A DNA stretch of 64,000 nucleotides, from the NCBI RefSeq assembly GCF_900473965.1, contig NZ_UCNJ01000002.1:186001-250000 (forward strand). The letters run 5' to 3'. This DNA is from Synechococcus sp. UW179A (GTDB lineage Bacteria > Cyanobacteriota > Cyanobacteriia > PCC-6307 > Cyanobiaceae). The translations under genes and the position numbers were made by a program. Under the pieces are notes generated by a model, which did no database searches, had not been told where the DNA came from, and worked only from the letters and a program-made list of their open reading frames with translations. Positions 37,666-46,266 of the stretch are shown here, one piece after another; position 1 is the first letter of the stretch, and each line of letters starts with the position of its first letter.

Positions 37666-39003
37666 TCAAGCTGCTGCTGTTGTTGATGCTTTGGCCTCAA
37701 GTTCGAGTCTTACTGGTGAATGGTTAGGACGCCTGAGTTTTATGGCAGTTGGTGTGTAACTCGACGACTGGTGGCCGACTCTGCCAGCTTTGGCAAGATC
37801 CATTGCAAAGGATGGGTTACAGCTGTTGAGTCTCGACCAGCTTGGTAGTTGATGAGCAATTGGTGATGCCAGCAGTCCGCTCAGGCTTGGACGCAGCAGG
37901 TCGGCAAAACGGTGGATCGCCAGTTCTTCGCCATGACGGTCGTAGGGAAGTCGATTGATGGCGGAGTCGAGTCCAAATTGACGAACCCTGTCCTCTCCGA
38001 CACGCCGATACAGCACTTCCAGAGTGGGTAGCTGATCCATCGACATCACGCAGCCTTCATGCTCCATCAGGCTGCGCAACACAGTGCAGAAGATCTCACT
38101 GGCCATGCGTTGTAGACCTTCGTCAGGCTTGTCTCCAAGGCTTTTGTGCTTGTGATCAAACAGACCTAAATCCACCTGTGTGATCCGGCTGGGTGCTACG
38201 TGTCGATAGACCTCGGAGAGCAGTCCCATCTCGAGGCCCCAATCGGATGGAATCCGCAGGTTCATCGCCAGGTCGCGCGTGAAAGCAAACTCTCCAGCCA
38301 GTGGATAACGGAAGGTCTGGAGGTAGCGGAGATAGGGCAGTGCGCCGAAAATCTCCTCTAAGCTCGCCAATAATGGGCCAACGAAAAGTCTTGTGGCGCG
38401 CCCCTGCAGTGCTTGGGTTTCTAGAGATAGTCGGCTGTAAAAGGCTTTGACGTAAGCCATCCCATGGGATGGATTGAGCAGTGGTCGCAGCATCCGCTCG
38501 GGATACCCGGAACCAAAGGTGCGGATGTCTGCGTCAAACAGTCCAATGACTTCAGCTTGCTGACAGGCCACCCCGAGCCCTTGCCAGACAGCCCATCCTT
38601 TACCGGGGGGGCCGGTTAGATCTAGGCCCAGGCTGCCCATGGAGGAGAGCACTTCACCCACTGCTGGGCCGTTTGTCCAGTGCACTTGCACTGGGAAAGG
38701 CATGTTTGCAAAGAAGGCTTCTGCGGCGTTGACGTCCTCGATGCTTTCGGCGTAGAGGGCGATCACCAGACTGGAAAGTCCCGGGAGTGTGGACAGGGTG
38801 TCGCGGATCAGGCTCAGTGCCGGCCGGTTGAATTCCTCCATCAGACACGGAATCAGCAGAGCTGTGGGTCTTTGCTGAAGCTCCTTGTTGAATTCGATGG
38901 CATCGAGATTGCCAAGGCTGTAATCATGAACCGTGGTGATCAGGCTTTGCTGAAAATCCATGCGGTGTTCGATGCGACAACAGAGGAGAAGAACCTGTTC
39001 CAT
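37666..39003 (-). CDS. gpgS: Glucosyl-3-phosphoglycerate synthase
   Basis: GpgS transfers glucose from a nucleotide sugar to 3-phosphoglycerate, the first step to glucosylglycerate, a nitrogen-free compatible solute. The 445-residue protein has a GT-A fold with the metal-binding FDADIRTF motif near residue 178 and GPPGKGWAVWQGL just before it. YPLAGEFAFTRDLA fits the GT81 family. An internal Met at 38961 (MDFQQSL) may be the true start. The gene is divergent from the GH13 gene, with only 27 bases between the longest frames. Confidence 0.88.
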   Translation of the reverse strand: MEQVLLLCCRIEHRMDFQQSLITTVHDYSLGNLDAIEFNKELQQRPTALLIPCLMEEFNRPALSLIRDTLSTLPGLSSLVIALYAESIEDVNAAEAFFANMPFPVQVHWTNGPAVGEVLSSMGSLGLDLTGPPGKGWAVWQGLGVACQQAEVIGLFDADIRTFGSGYPERMLRPLLNPSHGMAYVKAFYSRLSLETQALQGRATRLFVGPLLASLEEIFGALPYLRYLQTFRYPLAGEFAFTRDLAMNLRIPSDWGLEMGLLSEVYRHVAPSRITQVDLGLFDHKHKSLGDKPDEGLQRMASEIFCTVLRSLMEHEGCVMSMDQLPTLEVLYRRVGEDRVRQFGLDSAINRLPYDRHGEELAIHRFADLLRPSLSGLLASPIAHQLPSWSRLNSCNPSFAMDLAKAGRVGHQSSSYTPTAIKLRRPNHSPVRLELEAKASTTAAA

Positions 39004-39030
39004 ACCTGAACGACGTTCTGGTGGAACCTG

Positions 39031-40761
39031 ATGCAGCCTCCGCGCGATGAAACGCTGCGAACCCTGCTAAGAGATCTCTACCCAAACAATTCTTCCGGCG
39101 ATCTCCAAGAGTTGTCGTCGCAATTGCTGCAAATTCTCGGACCGGCTTCAGCGCATGCCGACCCGGCAGTCGTGGACCACCGCTGGAATGGAGATGATGT
39201 GGTGTTGATTACCTATGCGGATTCTGTTGTCGATGATGCCAAACCTGGATTGCAGGGGCTTCGCAGTTTTGTGAACCGCCATCTGCAGGTTTTTGCACCT
39301 GTGATTCATGTGCTTCCGTTTCTTGAGTCCACTAGCGATGGAGGTTTTGCCGTTTCGAGTCATGAGCAGTTGGAGACACGCCATGGCGACTGGAGTGACC
39401 TTGCCGCGTTGGCAGAGGGGCGCTGCTTAATGGCGGATCTGGTGCTCAACCACGTATCTGCATCCCATCCATGGGTGCGCCAGTTTCTGAGAGATGAGGA
39501 GCCTGGTTGCTTCTGTGTTCTGGAGGCTGCCCCTGATCCCTGCTGGGACGACGTGGTTCGTCCTCGTAGTTCAGCACTATTCACCCATCTGCAGAGCTCT
39601 GGGGGTCAGCGTCAGGTGTGGACCACCTTCGGACCCGATCAGGTTGATTTGGACTGGCGTTGCTCGGAGGTTTTGCTTGGCTTCACGCGATTGTTGAAGC
39701 AGAAGCTCGCCCATGGTGTGCGTTGGATTCGTCTTGATGCTGTTGGCTTCGTCTGGAAGGAGCCGAACACCTCTTGCATTCACCGACCTGAGGTCCACCG
39801 GCTTGTTGAGGTGCTGCGTCATTTGCTTACGCATGCCTGTGCTGGCCGAGGCGTGGTGGTGACGGAGACCAATGTTCCGGAAGAAGAGAATCTCTCCTAT
39901 TTGCGCAGTGGTCGGGAAGCCCATCTCGCTTACAACTTCCCGCTTCCTCCACTGTTGATGGAGGCCGCCATGAGTGGTTCTGCTGATCTGCTCAACAGCT
40001 GGCTCTCGCGTTGGCCCCAACTCCCAAATTCCACTGCACTGCTGAACTTCACGGCCTGCCATGACGGTGTGGGGTTGAGGCCACTGGAGGGACTGATGCC
40101 TCAGCGGCGTTTGTTGAATCTGCTGATTGCTTGTGAGCAGCGAGGTGGCTTGGTCAGTCATCGTCGTCTCGCTGATGGGGAGGACGTTCCCTATGAGATC
40201 AACATCAGCTGGTGGAGCGCCATGGCAGACGGAGGTCTTGACCCAGCTCATCTTCAGCGCCAGCGTTTTCTGCTTACCGAAATGCTGAAGTTGGTGCTTC
40301 CTGGCATTCCCGCTTTTTATTTACCAGCTTTGCTGGCCAGTCCGAACGATCTGGCTCGCTTTCGTCAAAGTGGTCATCGAAGGGATCTCAACCGTCCTCA
40401 ATTCAAAGCAGCGGCGCTCGAGCGGCGCCTTGATGATCCTGATAGTGATGCAACCGCTGTGTTGACGTCTCTTCGCCATGCACTCAAGCTGCGGGCCGAG
40501 CTGCCTGCTCTGCATCCAGACAGCGTCTTTGATGTGCTCAGTGTGGACCGTGTGGATCGTGTCGTCCTTCGCTGCTCTCATCAGGGTCACACTCTGGTGG
40601 CTGTCCACAACTTCACTGCTTCTCGCCTCACGTTTGATCCCACCGTTCTGGGTGAGCGAGATGACCTGATCTGGGTCGATCGCCTCACTGATCAGCAGTT
40701 TGTTCCCCGAAAGCGGCATGCACTGGAGCCGTATGCAGTGCTCTGGCTGGTGCAGGAATGA
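39031..40761 (+). CDS. GH13 glucosylglycerate phosphorylase-like enzyme
   Basis: The 576-residue protein is in the sucrose phosphorylase branch of GH13. Catalytic features are the nucleophile Asp in RLDAVGF, the acid/base Glu in VVTETNVP and the transition-state Asp in ACHDGVGL. The early LVLNHVSASHPW block is typical of the branch. In this context the expected substrate is glucosylglycerate, split by phosphate to glucose-1-phosphate and glycerate, so it would recycle the solute. Sucrose phosphorylase activity cannot be excluded. It overlaps gpgP by four bases. Confidence 0.8.
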   Translation: MQPPRDETLRTLLRDLYPNNSSGDLQELSSQLLQILGPASAHADPAVVDHRWNGDDVVLITYADSVVDDAKPGLQGLRSFVNRHLQVFAPVIHVLPFLESTSDGGFAVSSHEQLETRHGDWSDLAALAEGRCLMADLVLNHVSASHPWVRQFLRDEEPGCFCVLEAAPDPCWDDVVRPRSSALFTHLQSSGGQRQVWTTFGPDQVDLDWRCSEVLLGFTRLLKQKLAHGVRWIRLDAVGFVWKEPNTSCIHRPEVHRLVEVLRHLLTHACAGRGVVVTETNVPEEENLSYLRSGREAHLAYNFPLPPLLMEAAMSGSADLLNSWLSRWPQLPNSTALLNFTACHDGVGLRPLEGLMPQRRLLNLLIACEQRGGLVSHRRLADGEDVPYEINISWWSAMADGGLDPAHLQRQRFLLTEMLKLVLPGIPAFYLPALLASPNDLARFRQSGHRRDLNRPQFKAAALERRLDDPDSDATAVLTSLRHALKLRAELPALHPDSVFDVLSVDRVDRVVLRCSHQGHTLVAVHNFTASRLTFDPTVLGERDDLIWVDRLTDQQFVPRKRHALEPYAVLWLVQE

Positions 40762-41579
40762 CGCTGACTCCATACTCCAGCTGGTGGGTCGTGACCGATC
40801 TCGACGGCACGCTGATGGATCATCACTACGACTGGTCTGCCGCGATGGACGCGATTCGTTGCCTTCAGCGTCATGGCATCCCTGTGATTCCCTGCACGAG
40901 CAAGACGGCAGAGGAGGTGCTCCGTTTTCGTGAGATGGCGGATCTGCATGATCCGTTCATCGTCGAGAATGGTGGAGCCATCTATGGAGAATCCGCGACT
41001 GGTGAGCTTTGGCACCATGACTTAGGTCCATCCTGGAGACAGCTCAGACCGCAACTTGCTGACCTCGAGCGCGAGCTCGGCGAACCGCTCCAGGCTTTAG
41101 ACGATCTCAGTGACAGCGAGGCTGATCGACTGTTGGGCCTCAGCGGTGAGGCCCTACAGCAAGCACAGCGCCGTCAGTGCAGTGTTCCCTTCGTTCCGCC
41201 GAAGACCCTTGAATCTCGGCAGCGTCTTCAGGGGCTGGCAGAGATGCGCCAGCTGGGTTTGGTGCAGGGCAATCGCTTGGGTCATCTGCTTGGTGCTGGC
41301 GTTAGCAAGGGCCAGGCACTGAAGACGCTCAAGCAACACCTGGGGGTTCCGAAGGTGAAGGTGCTTGCCCTGGGGGACTCGCCCAATGACCTACCGCTGC
41401 TGAATGCCGGCGACTGTGCTGTGGTGGTTCCAGGACCGACCGGACCGCATCCCGAGCTGAAGAACGGAGTGGCCGAGGGTCGTTATCAACTGGCGCCTGC
41501 ACCCCATGGCGAGGGTTGGTCGGCGGCCGTGCTGCGCTATATCCCAGGCTTGCAGGACAACGACACGGTGCTTGTCTAG
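40758..41579 (+). CDS. gpgP: Glucosyl-3-phosphoglycerate phosphatase
   Basis: The 273-residue HAD phosphatase has motif I TDLDGTLMD, IVENGGAIYG, and motif IV LGDSPNDLPLL. It is in the mannosyl/glucosyl-3-phosphoglycerate phosphatase family and would release glucosylglycerate from the GpgS product. It overlaps the GH13 gene by four bases and converges on pabC with a 14-base gap. Confidence 0.85.
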   Translation: MTLTPYSSWWVVTDLDGTLMDHHYDWSAAMDAIRCLQRHGIPVIPCTSKTAEEVLRFREMADLHDPFIVENGGAIYGESATGELWHHDLGPSWRQLRPQLADLERELGEPLQALDDLSDSEADRLLGLSGEALQQAQRRQCSVPFVPPKTLESRQRLQGLAEMRQLGLVQGNRLGHLLGAGVSKGQALKTLKQHLGVPKVKVLALGDSPNDLPLLNAGDCAVVVPGPTGPHPELKNGVAEGRYQLAPAPHGEGWSAAVLRYIPGLQDNDTVLV

Positions 41580-41593
41580 AGGTCCGTCATGTC

Positions 41594-42430
41594 TCAGCTA
41601 ACGATCAGCTGCTGCCACAGTTGTTCTGGCTCGGGATATGGATTCAGGTCCATTCCGTTCACGCTGTTCAGCGATCTGCAGCCCAGGCTGTTGATCAATA
41701 GCGCCTGGTCATTGGCTCTCAGCGCAGGACCGATCGACGTTTCACTCACAAGTCTCTGTTCCAGTGCTCTGGCTCGCATCACTCCTGGTAAGCATCCGCT
41801 GCTTAGCGGTGGGGTGATCCACGCACCCTGTCTTTTTACCAGCAGGTTGGCGCTGTCTGCGCAGCAGAGATCACCGCTTGTGTTGCGCAGCAGCGCCAGT
41901 TCTGCTCCATGTTCTTGCGCTTCCCGCCTGGCCTGAATCGACTGGCCGTAGGCGAGGGTTTTGCAACGGCTGAGAACACTATTGGCGTTGCGTTGTTCCT
42001 GAACACTGATCCAGGCCTGCGTGGGTTCAAAATCCAGCTGATGGGGCTGAAGGGTGAGCCAGAAGCGGTGCTGAGTTGGATCCGGATCACCGGTGGCTAA
42101 GCCGATTCCGCGGCCAGCACTGCTGCCACGGCTCCAGTTGAGACGCATCGCCCCTGCTGTGCCGGTAGTGTTCAGGCCTGCTCGAGTGATGGCTTTATCA
42201 ACTATTTGCTCCAGCCAGAGGCGAGCGGGAGGAGCTGCCATTCCAAGCAGTGCTGAGCTGTGCTGCCACCGCTGTAGATGTTTACTCAGTAGCTGGGCTC
42301 TTCCGTCCTGGATCAGGATCGTCTCGAACAATCCATCCGCAAGCTGCAGACCTCGATCCAAGAGCGGCATGCGCAGCGCATCGGCACTGCCCCATTCGCC
42401 GTTAAGCCAGCTGATAGTTGTTGCGGTCAT
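41594..42430 (-). CDS. pabC: 4-amino-4-deoxychorismate lyase
   Basis: This 278-residue class IV PLP enzyme would make p-aminobenzoate for folate. Family features are RGLQLADGLFETI near the N-terminus, the PLP Lys in RCKTLAYGQSI, and a LPGVMRARALE segment. It could instead be a related branched-chain-type aminotransferase, but the four-base overlap with pabB supports PabC. Confidence 0.85.
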   Translation of the reverse strand: MTATTISWLNGEWGSADALRMPLLDRGLQLADGLFETILIQDGRAQLLSKHLQRWQHSSALLGMAAPPARLWLEQIVDKAITRAGLNTTGTAGAMRLNWSRGSSAGRGIGLATGDPDPTQHRFWLTLQPHQLDFEPTQAWISVQEQRNANSVLSRCKTLAYGQSIQARREAQEHGAELALLRNTSGDLCCADSANLLVKRQGAWITPPLSSGCLPGVMRARALEQRLVSETSIGPALRANDQALLINSLGCRSLNSVNGMDLNPYPEPEQLWQQLIVS

Positions 42431-43752
42431 GTCAGTGCCTCCAGCAAAGGCAGCAGCTTCCAGTCGAGTTCGTCTGCTTCCGTTTCGGGGTCGGAGTCAG
42501 CCACAATTCCGCAACCTGCATGGAGCCGTAGCTGCGCGTCTTTACGTAGCAGGGTGCGGATCAGGATGTTGCTGTCGAAGCGGCCGTTCCAGTCGAGGTG
42601 CAGCAGCGAGCCGCAATAGGGGCCACGGCCCTGCGCTTCCAGTTCATGGAGCCGTTGGCAGGCTCTCAGCTTGGGTGCACCGGTGATCGACCCCCCTGGC
42701 CAGCTGGCCTCCAGCAGATCCACCCAGGACGCGTCCGGACGCAACTGGCCTGTGACAACTGAGGTGAGATGGTGCACGCGGGCGTAGCTCTCGAGCCGTA
42801 CGAGGTCTGGCACCTGGACGGATCCAGGACGGCAGACACGACCGAGGTCGTTGCGCAGCAGATCCACGATCATCACGTTTTCGGCTCGATCCTTGGCGCT
42901 GCAGACCAGGTCCGCCGCTAGGTCGTCGTCGATGCGCGGATCAGCGTGGCGCGGCCGGGTTCCTTTGATTGGTCTTGTCTGAACCGCTCCGCCAGGCTCC
43001 ACCTGCAAAAAGCGTTCCGGGGAGGTAGAGAGAACCGCTTCTCCTGCGGCAGCACCCCCTCCAACCAGCAGACCACTGAAGGGAGCAGGGCATCGATGGC
43101 GCAGACGCCCATAGAGCTCCAAGTTGCTGACGTTGCTCTTGAGAGTGCTGCTTGCGCAGCTGGTGAGGTTGGCCTGGAACAGATCGCCGCTGGCAATCAG
43201 CGCACGAATTTTGCTGACGCCTGCTTTGAATGTGGCGCGGTCGCTGTGCCGATGCCAGGTGCATCCAAGCGTCTTCTCTTGCCGTGATGTGGTTTTGGTC
43301 GTACCCAGGTTCTCCAATGTCCTGGCCATGGCGGCATGGCGTTCAGGGTCGATGCCTTGCAAATGGATCTCCCTAGCTTTGAGATCAAATCGCAGCACAG
43401 GATCGTGGCGTGCGATCCAGAGGGTTGCCATCGCATCACGACGCCAGGGGTTGCCGGGTTCCATCCAGGCGGCAGCGTCGTAGCTGAGCCATCCAGTCCA
43501 GTGGCCGCCTTGGAGTTGCCGCAGAGTTGTGAAGGGATTGGATGCTCCTGGCTCACCCGGCAGACCTCTGCAGCAGTGCTGCTCCAGAGGGTCCACCGCC
43601 AGGGTGATGTGCTGTCCAAGTTCGCTGCCATCTCCATCGAGCCAGATCAGGCCGTTCTCACCGTGAATATGAGCCAGGTTTTCCGCGACCATTGCCGGCT
43701 CGAGCCAGGGCAGACGCCTGCGCAGCAGGGTCATCGGCTTGCGCTGCTGCAT
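42427..43752 (-). CDS. pabB: Aminodeoxychorismate synthase component I
   Basis: PabB aminates chorismate for p-aminobenzoate synthesis. The 441-residue protein has the chorismate-binding motifs [32 protein letters not shown] and [13 protein letters not shown]. Anthranilate synthase (TrpE) is the alternative, but the PIKGT motif and the coupled pabC gene favour PabB. Its start overlaps the 3' end of queC by 22 bases. Confidence 0.88.
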   Translation of the reverse strand: MQQRKPMTLLRRRLPWLEPAMVAENLAHIHGENGLIWLDGDGSELGQHITLAVDPLEQHCCRGLPGEPGASNPFTTLRQLQGGHWTGWLSYDAAAWMEPGNPWRRDAMATLWIARHDPVLRFDLKAREIHLQGIDPERHAAMARTLENLGTTKTTSRQEKTLGCTWHRHSDRATFKAGVSKIRALIASGDLFQANLTSCASSTLKSNVSNLELYGRLRHRCPAPFSGLLVGGGAAAGEAVLSTSPERFLQVEPGGAVQTRPIKGTRPRHADPRIDDDLAADLVCSAKDRAENVMIVDLLRNDLGRVCRPGSVQVPDLVRLESYARVHHLTSVVTGQLRPDASWVDLLEASWPGGSITGAPKLRACQRLHELEAQGRGPYCGSLLHLDWNGRFDSNILIRTLLRKDAQLRLHAGCGIVADSDPETEADELDWKLLPLLEALT

Positions 43753-44411
43753 AGATCGGGGCGACCGGCATCACGCAGAGCCGCATCACGAATGCGACAG
43801 CTGTCGCAGACGCTGCACGGTCTGCTCCCTCCGCTGTAGCAGCTCCAGGTGGAATCGATCGGCACACCCAGGCGCAGGGCTTCCTCCACGATGCGTTGCT
43901 TGCTCCACTGCACCAGCGGTGCCCAGAGTCGAGGGCCATGTCCCTCGCGGCCAACCCTGCTGCTGAGGTTTGCCAGGGTCTGGAAGGCCTCCAGATAGTC
44001 GGGCCGACAATCTGGGTATCCCGAGTAGTCCACGGCATTGACCCCAAGAACGACTCGCTCGGCGTTGCGAGCCTCGGCCAGGCTGAGGCCAATGCTGATG
44101 AACACAGTGTTTCTGCCCGGGACGTAGGTGTTGGGGATGACTCCCTCCTGCACTCCTTTGGTCGGTAAATCCTGCTGCTGATCGGTCAGAGATGATCCAC
44201 CCCAACTCGCCAGGTTCACGCTGATCGTGTGGTGCTCGGCCAGGTTCAGAGCTTCGGCGATGGTGTTGGCGGCCTGCAGTTCCCGCCGATGGCGCTGGCC
44301 GTAATCGAAGGAGAGCCCGATCACCCGCCCGCCCGCTTCCATCGCCAGGGCTGCCGCTGTGGCGGAGTCCAGTCCGCCAGATAGAAGGGCAATCGCTGTG
44401 AAATCGGTCAT
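43731..44411 (-). CDS. queC: 7-cyano-7-deazaguanine synthase
   Basis: QueC makes preQ0, the precursor of the tRNA base queuosine. The ATP-binding [11 protein letters not shown] motif is near the N-terminus, followed by [29 protein letters not shown] and the C-terminal zinc site [15 protein letters not shown]. The ATG at 44411 ([13 protein letters not shown]) is chosen; frames extending to 44456 would overlap the divergent ecotin gene. queE lies further left-to-right on the same strand at 50673. Confidence 0.94.
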   Translation of the reverse strand: MTDFTAIALLSGGLDSATAAALAMEAGGRVIGLSFDYGQRHRRELQAANTIAEALNLAEHHTISVNLASWGGSSLTDQQQDLPTKGVQEGVIPNTYVPGRNTVFISIGLSLAEARNAERVVLGVNAVDYSGYPDCRPDYLEAFQTLANLSSRVGREGHGPRLWAPLVQWSKQRIVEEALRLGVPIDSTWSCYSGGSRPCSVCDSCRIRDAALRDAGRPDLCSSASR

Positions 44412-44438
44412 GCTGTGCATTCTGTTGTCCATGGGGTG

Positions 44439-44984
44439 ATGACGAAGCCTCCGCATCAGCTGTTGAAGCCAATCGCCTGCGTTGGAGCTGCTCTGTCGCT
44501 CGCCGCTTTTTCTGCGCCACCCGGTGTTGCGATTCCGCGTCTGAATCTGACCGGCTATCCGGAGCCAGCCCCTGGCCTCAAACGTTGGGTGATTCAGCCT
44601 TCGGGTCTGCTGCCTGAGAGTTCAGATCCATTCATCTCTGCACAACCGATCGACTGGCGGATTCAGCTGATCGTGGGCCAGACGGTCACGCTTGATTGCA
44701 ACTCCAAGCGTCTTTCAGGTTCCGGGATGACCATGCGCATGCTTCCTAAGGCATCTGGCAAGGCCCTGTTTGAAGTGAAGTCTCCTGTGGCTGTGATCAG
44801 CACCGCGATGGCCTGTCCTGATGATCAGTCCACCAGAACATCTTTCCTGTCGCTGGGCAAGCAGCCCTATCTGGTTCCTTACAACGCCTCCTGGCCGATC
44901 GTTGTGGATCTGCCCGAGAACTTGCAACTGCGCTGGCGGATCTGGAAAGCAGAGACGCGTCAGCTGCCTGGGGTCAGGCTTTGA
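44439..44984 (+). CDS. eco: Ecotin-family periplasmic serine protease inhibitor
   Basis: After a signal peptide (about residues 1-31 from the Met at 44439, ending near GVAIP) the sequence matches ecotin: [26 protein letters not shown], a CPD block (MACPDD), [14 protein letters not shown] and RIWKAET. The two Cys that form the ecotin disulfide are present. The reactive loop between SPV and ACPD is longer than in E. coli ecotin by three residues (AVISTAM in place of STMM). The gene converges with the HlyD gene with no gap between stop codons. Confidence 0.88.
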   Translation: MTKPPHQLLKPIACVGAALSLAAFSAPPGVAIPRLNLTGYPEPAPGLKRWVIQPSGLLPESSDPFISAQPIDWRIQLIVGQTVTLDCNSKRLSGSGMTMRMLPKASGKALFEVKSPVAVISTAMACPDDQSTRTSFLSLGKQPYLVPYNASWPIVVDLPENLQLRWRIWKAETRQLPGVRL

Positions 44985-46265
44985 TCAAATCTGGCGTAGT
45001 GAGTCAGTCTTGCTTCGGAATGTGTTCAGCAACAGCTGCAAGTAGCTGACACTGCGCAACTTGATATTGGCGGTAAGCGACATGCCAACTTGCAGTGGCA
45101 ATTTGGTGCCGCTGCTCAGTTTGAGTTGCTGGCTGTCCAACTTGATTACTGCTGGGTAGGTGTACTCCTGTTGCATCAGCTGGGGATTGGGAGGAAGTGC
45201 GTCTGATCCCACCGACTGAACGGTCCCTTCCAGAACGCCGAAGTCAGTGGCTGGAAAGGAATCAATGCTGATATCCGCTGGCTGGCCAGCGCGTACAAAG
45301 CCAATCTTGTTGCTGGGAATCTCTACATCGGCTTCCATGCTGTTGAAGGGGACCACCTTCAACATCACATCGGACGACATGGCCTGGGAGACGAAACCAG
45401 GATTGTTCAGTTTCAAATCAAAAACAATGCCGTTAACAGGTGCCCGTAGGGTCTTGTTTTTATTGGCGACTCTTATTTGCGTTAGTTCGGCATTGAGCTG
45501 AGCTTTCTCGCTACGTAGACCTGCAAGTTCTGAGTTAATTAACTTAATCTGCTGGTCGATCTGATTAGTTTGTCGACGTCCATCGAGCTCTAGTTTTATC
45601 AGTTCACCTTTCACCTCCTCAACCTTGTTGCGTTGCTGCAGATATTGAATATCTTTAATTCCACCTTCTTCAGCCAGGGTACTTAATCGTGCCAGGATAT
45701 CTTCTTCAAGAGCAAGTTTGGCACGCGTGGTGGCTACTTGCTCGCGGTTTAAATCCTCAGTGCGTTCTTTTTCCTGCTTTTTCAGAACTAGCTGTTGCTC
45801 TTTTTGCTTGATTTGTGTGGTTTTTTCTTCCACTCCTTTGATCGAGGACTTGAGTTGTTCCGCTGTGCTTTCCTGATCGAGACGGATCAGTGCCTGCCCC
45901 TCAGAGACGCGTTCGCCGTTTTTCACCAGAATTTCTTCGACGAGTCCGCCGGGTGGGACTCGAACCTCCTTGACGTTCCCGATCGGTTCCAGTTTGCCCT
46001 TGGCAACCACCACTTCCTCTGTTCGAGCCACCGCCAAGAAGCCGATACCCAGAGCGGTGGTACCAATCAGCCCCCAGGTGACTGTCTTCATCCAGAAGCG
46101 ACTTTGCTGCAGAACGTTCTCCTGCTCGCTGACCAGAGTGATGCGGTTCTCGAGTGCTGAGCGTGCCTGCCGGACAAGCTTTCCAGGAGCACTTTCCTTG
46201 TTGCTTCCGTTCTCCTGACTGCCAGTGTCGTTCTGAGGATTGTTGTTGTTTGAATCGTTCGTCAT
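44985..46265 (-). CDS. HlyD-family membrane fusion protein
   Basis: The 426-residue adaptor has a disordered N-terminus rich in Asn, one membrane helix near residues 60-85, a biotinyl-lipoyl-like half-motif (VRVPPGGLVEEILVKNGERVSEGQALIRLD), a long coiled coil (about 135-255) and the matching C-terminal barrel sequence LRAPVNGIVFDL. It would link the ABC exporter to an outer membrane channel, which is not encoded here. It follows the exporter gene by one base. Confidence 0.92.
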   Translation of the reverse strand: MTNDSNNNNPQNDTGSQENGSNKESAPGKLVRQARSALENRITLVSEQENVLQQSRFWMKTVTWGLIGTTALGIGFLAVARTEEVVVAKGKLEPIGNVKEVRVPPGGLVEEILVKNGERVSEGQALIRLDQESTAEQLKSSIKGVEEKTTQIKQKEQQLVLKKQEKERTEDLNREQVATTRAKLALEEDILARLSTLAEEGGIKDIQYLQQRNKVEEVKGELIKLELDGRRQTNQIDQQIKLINSELAGLRSEKAQLNAELTQIRVANKNKTLRAPVNGIVFDLKLNNPGFVSQAMSSDVMLKVVPFNSMEADVEIPSNKIGFVRAGQPADISIDSFPATDFGVLEGTVQSVGSDALPPNPQLMQQEYTYPAVIKLDSQQLKLSSGTKLPLQVGMSLTANIKLRSVSYLQLLLNTFRSKTDSLRQI

Positions 46266-46266
46266 C

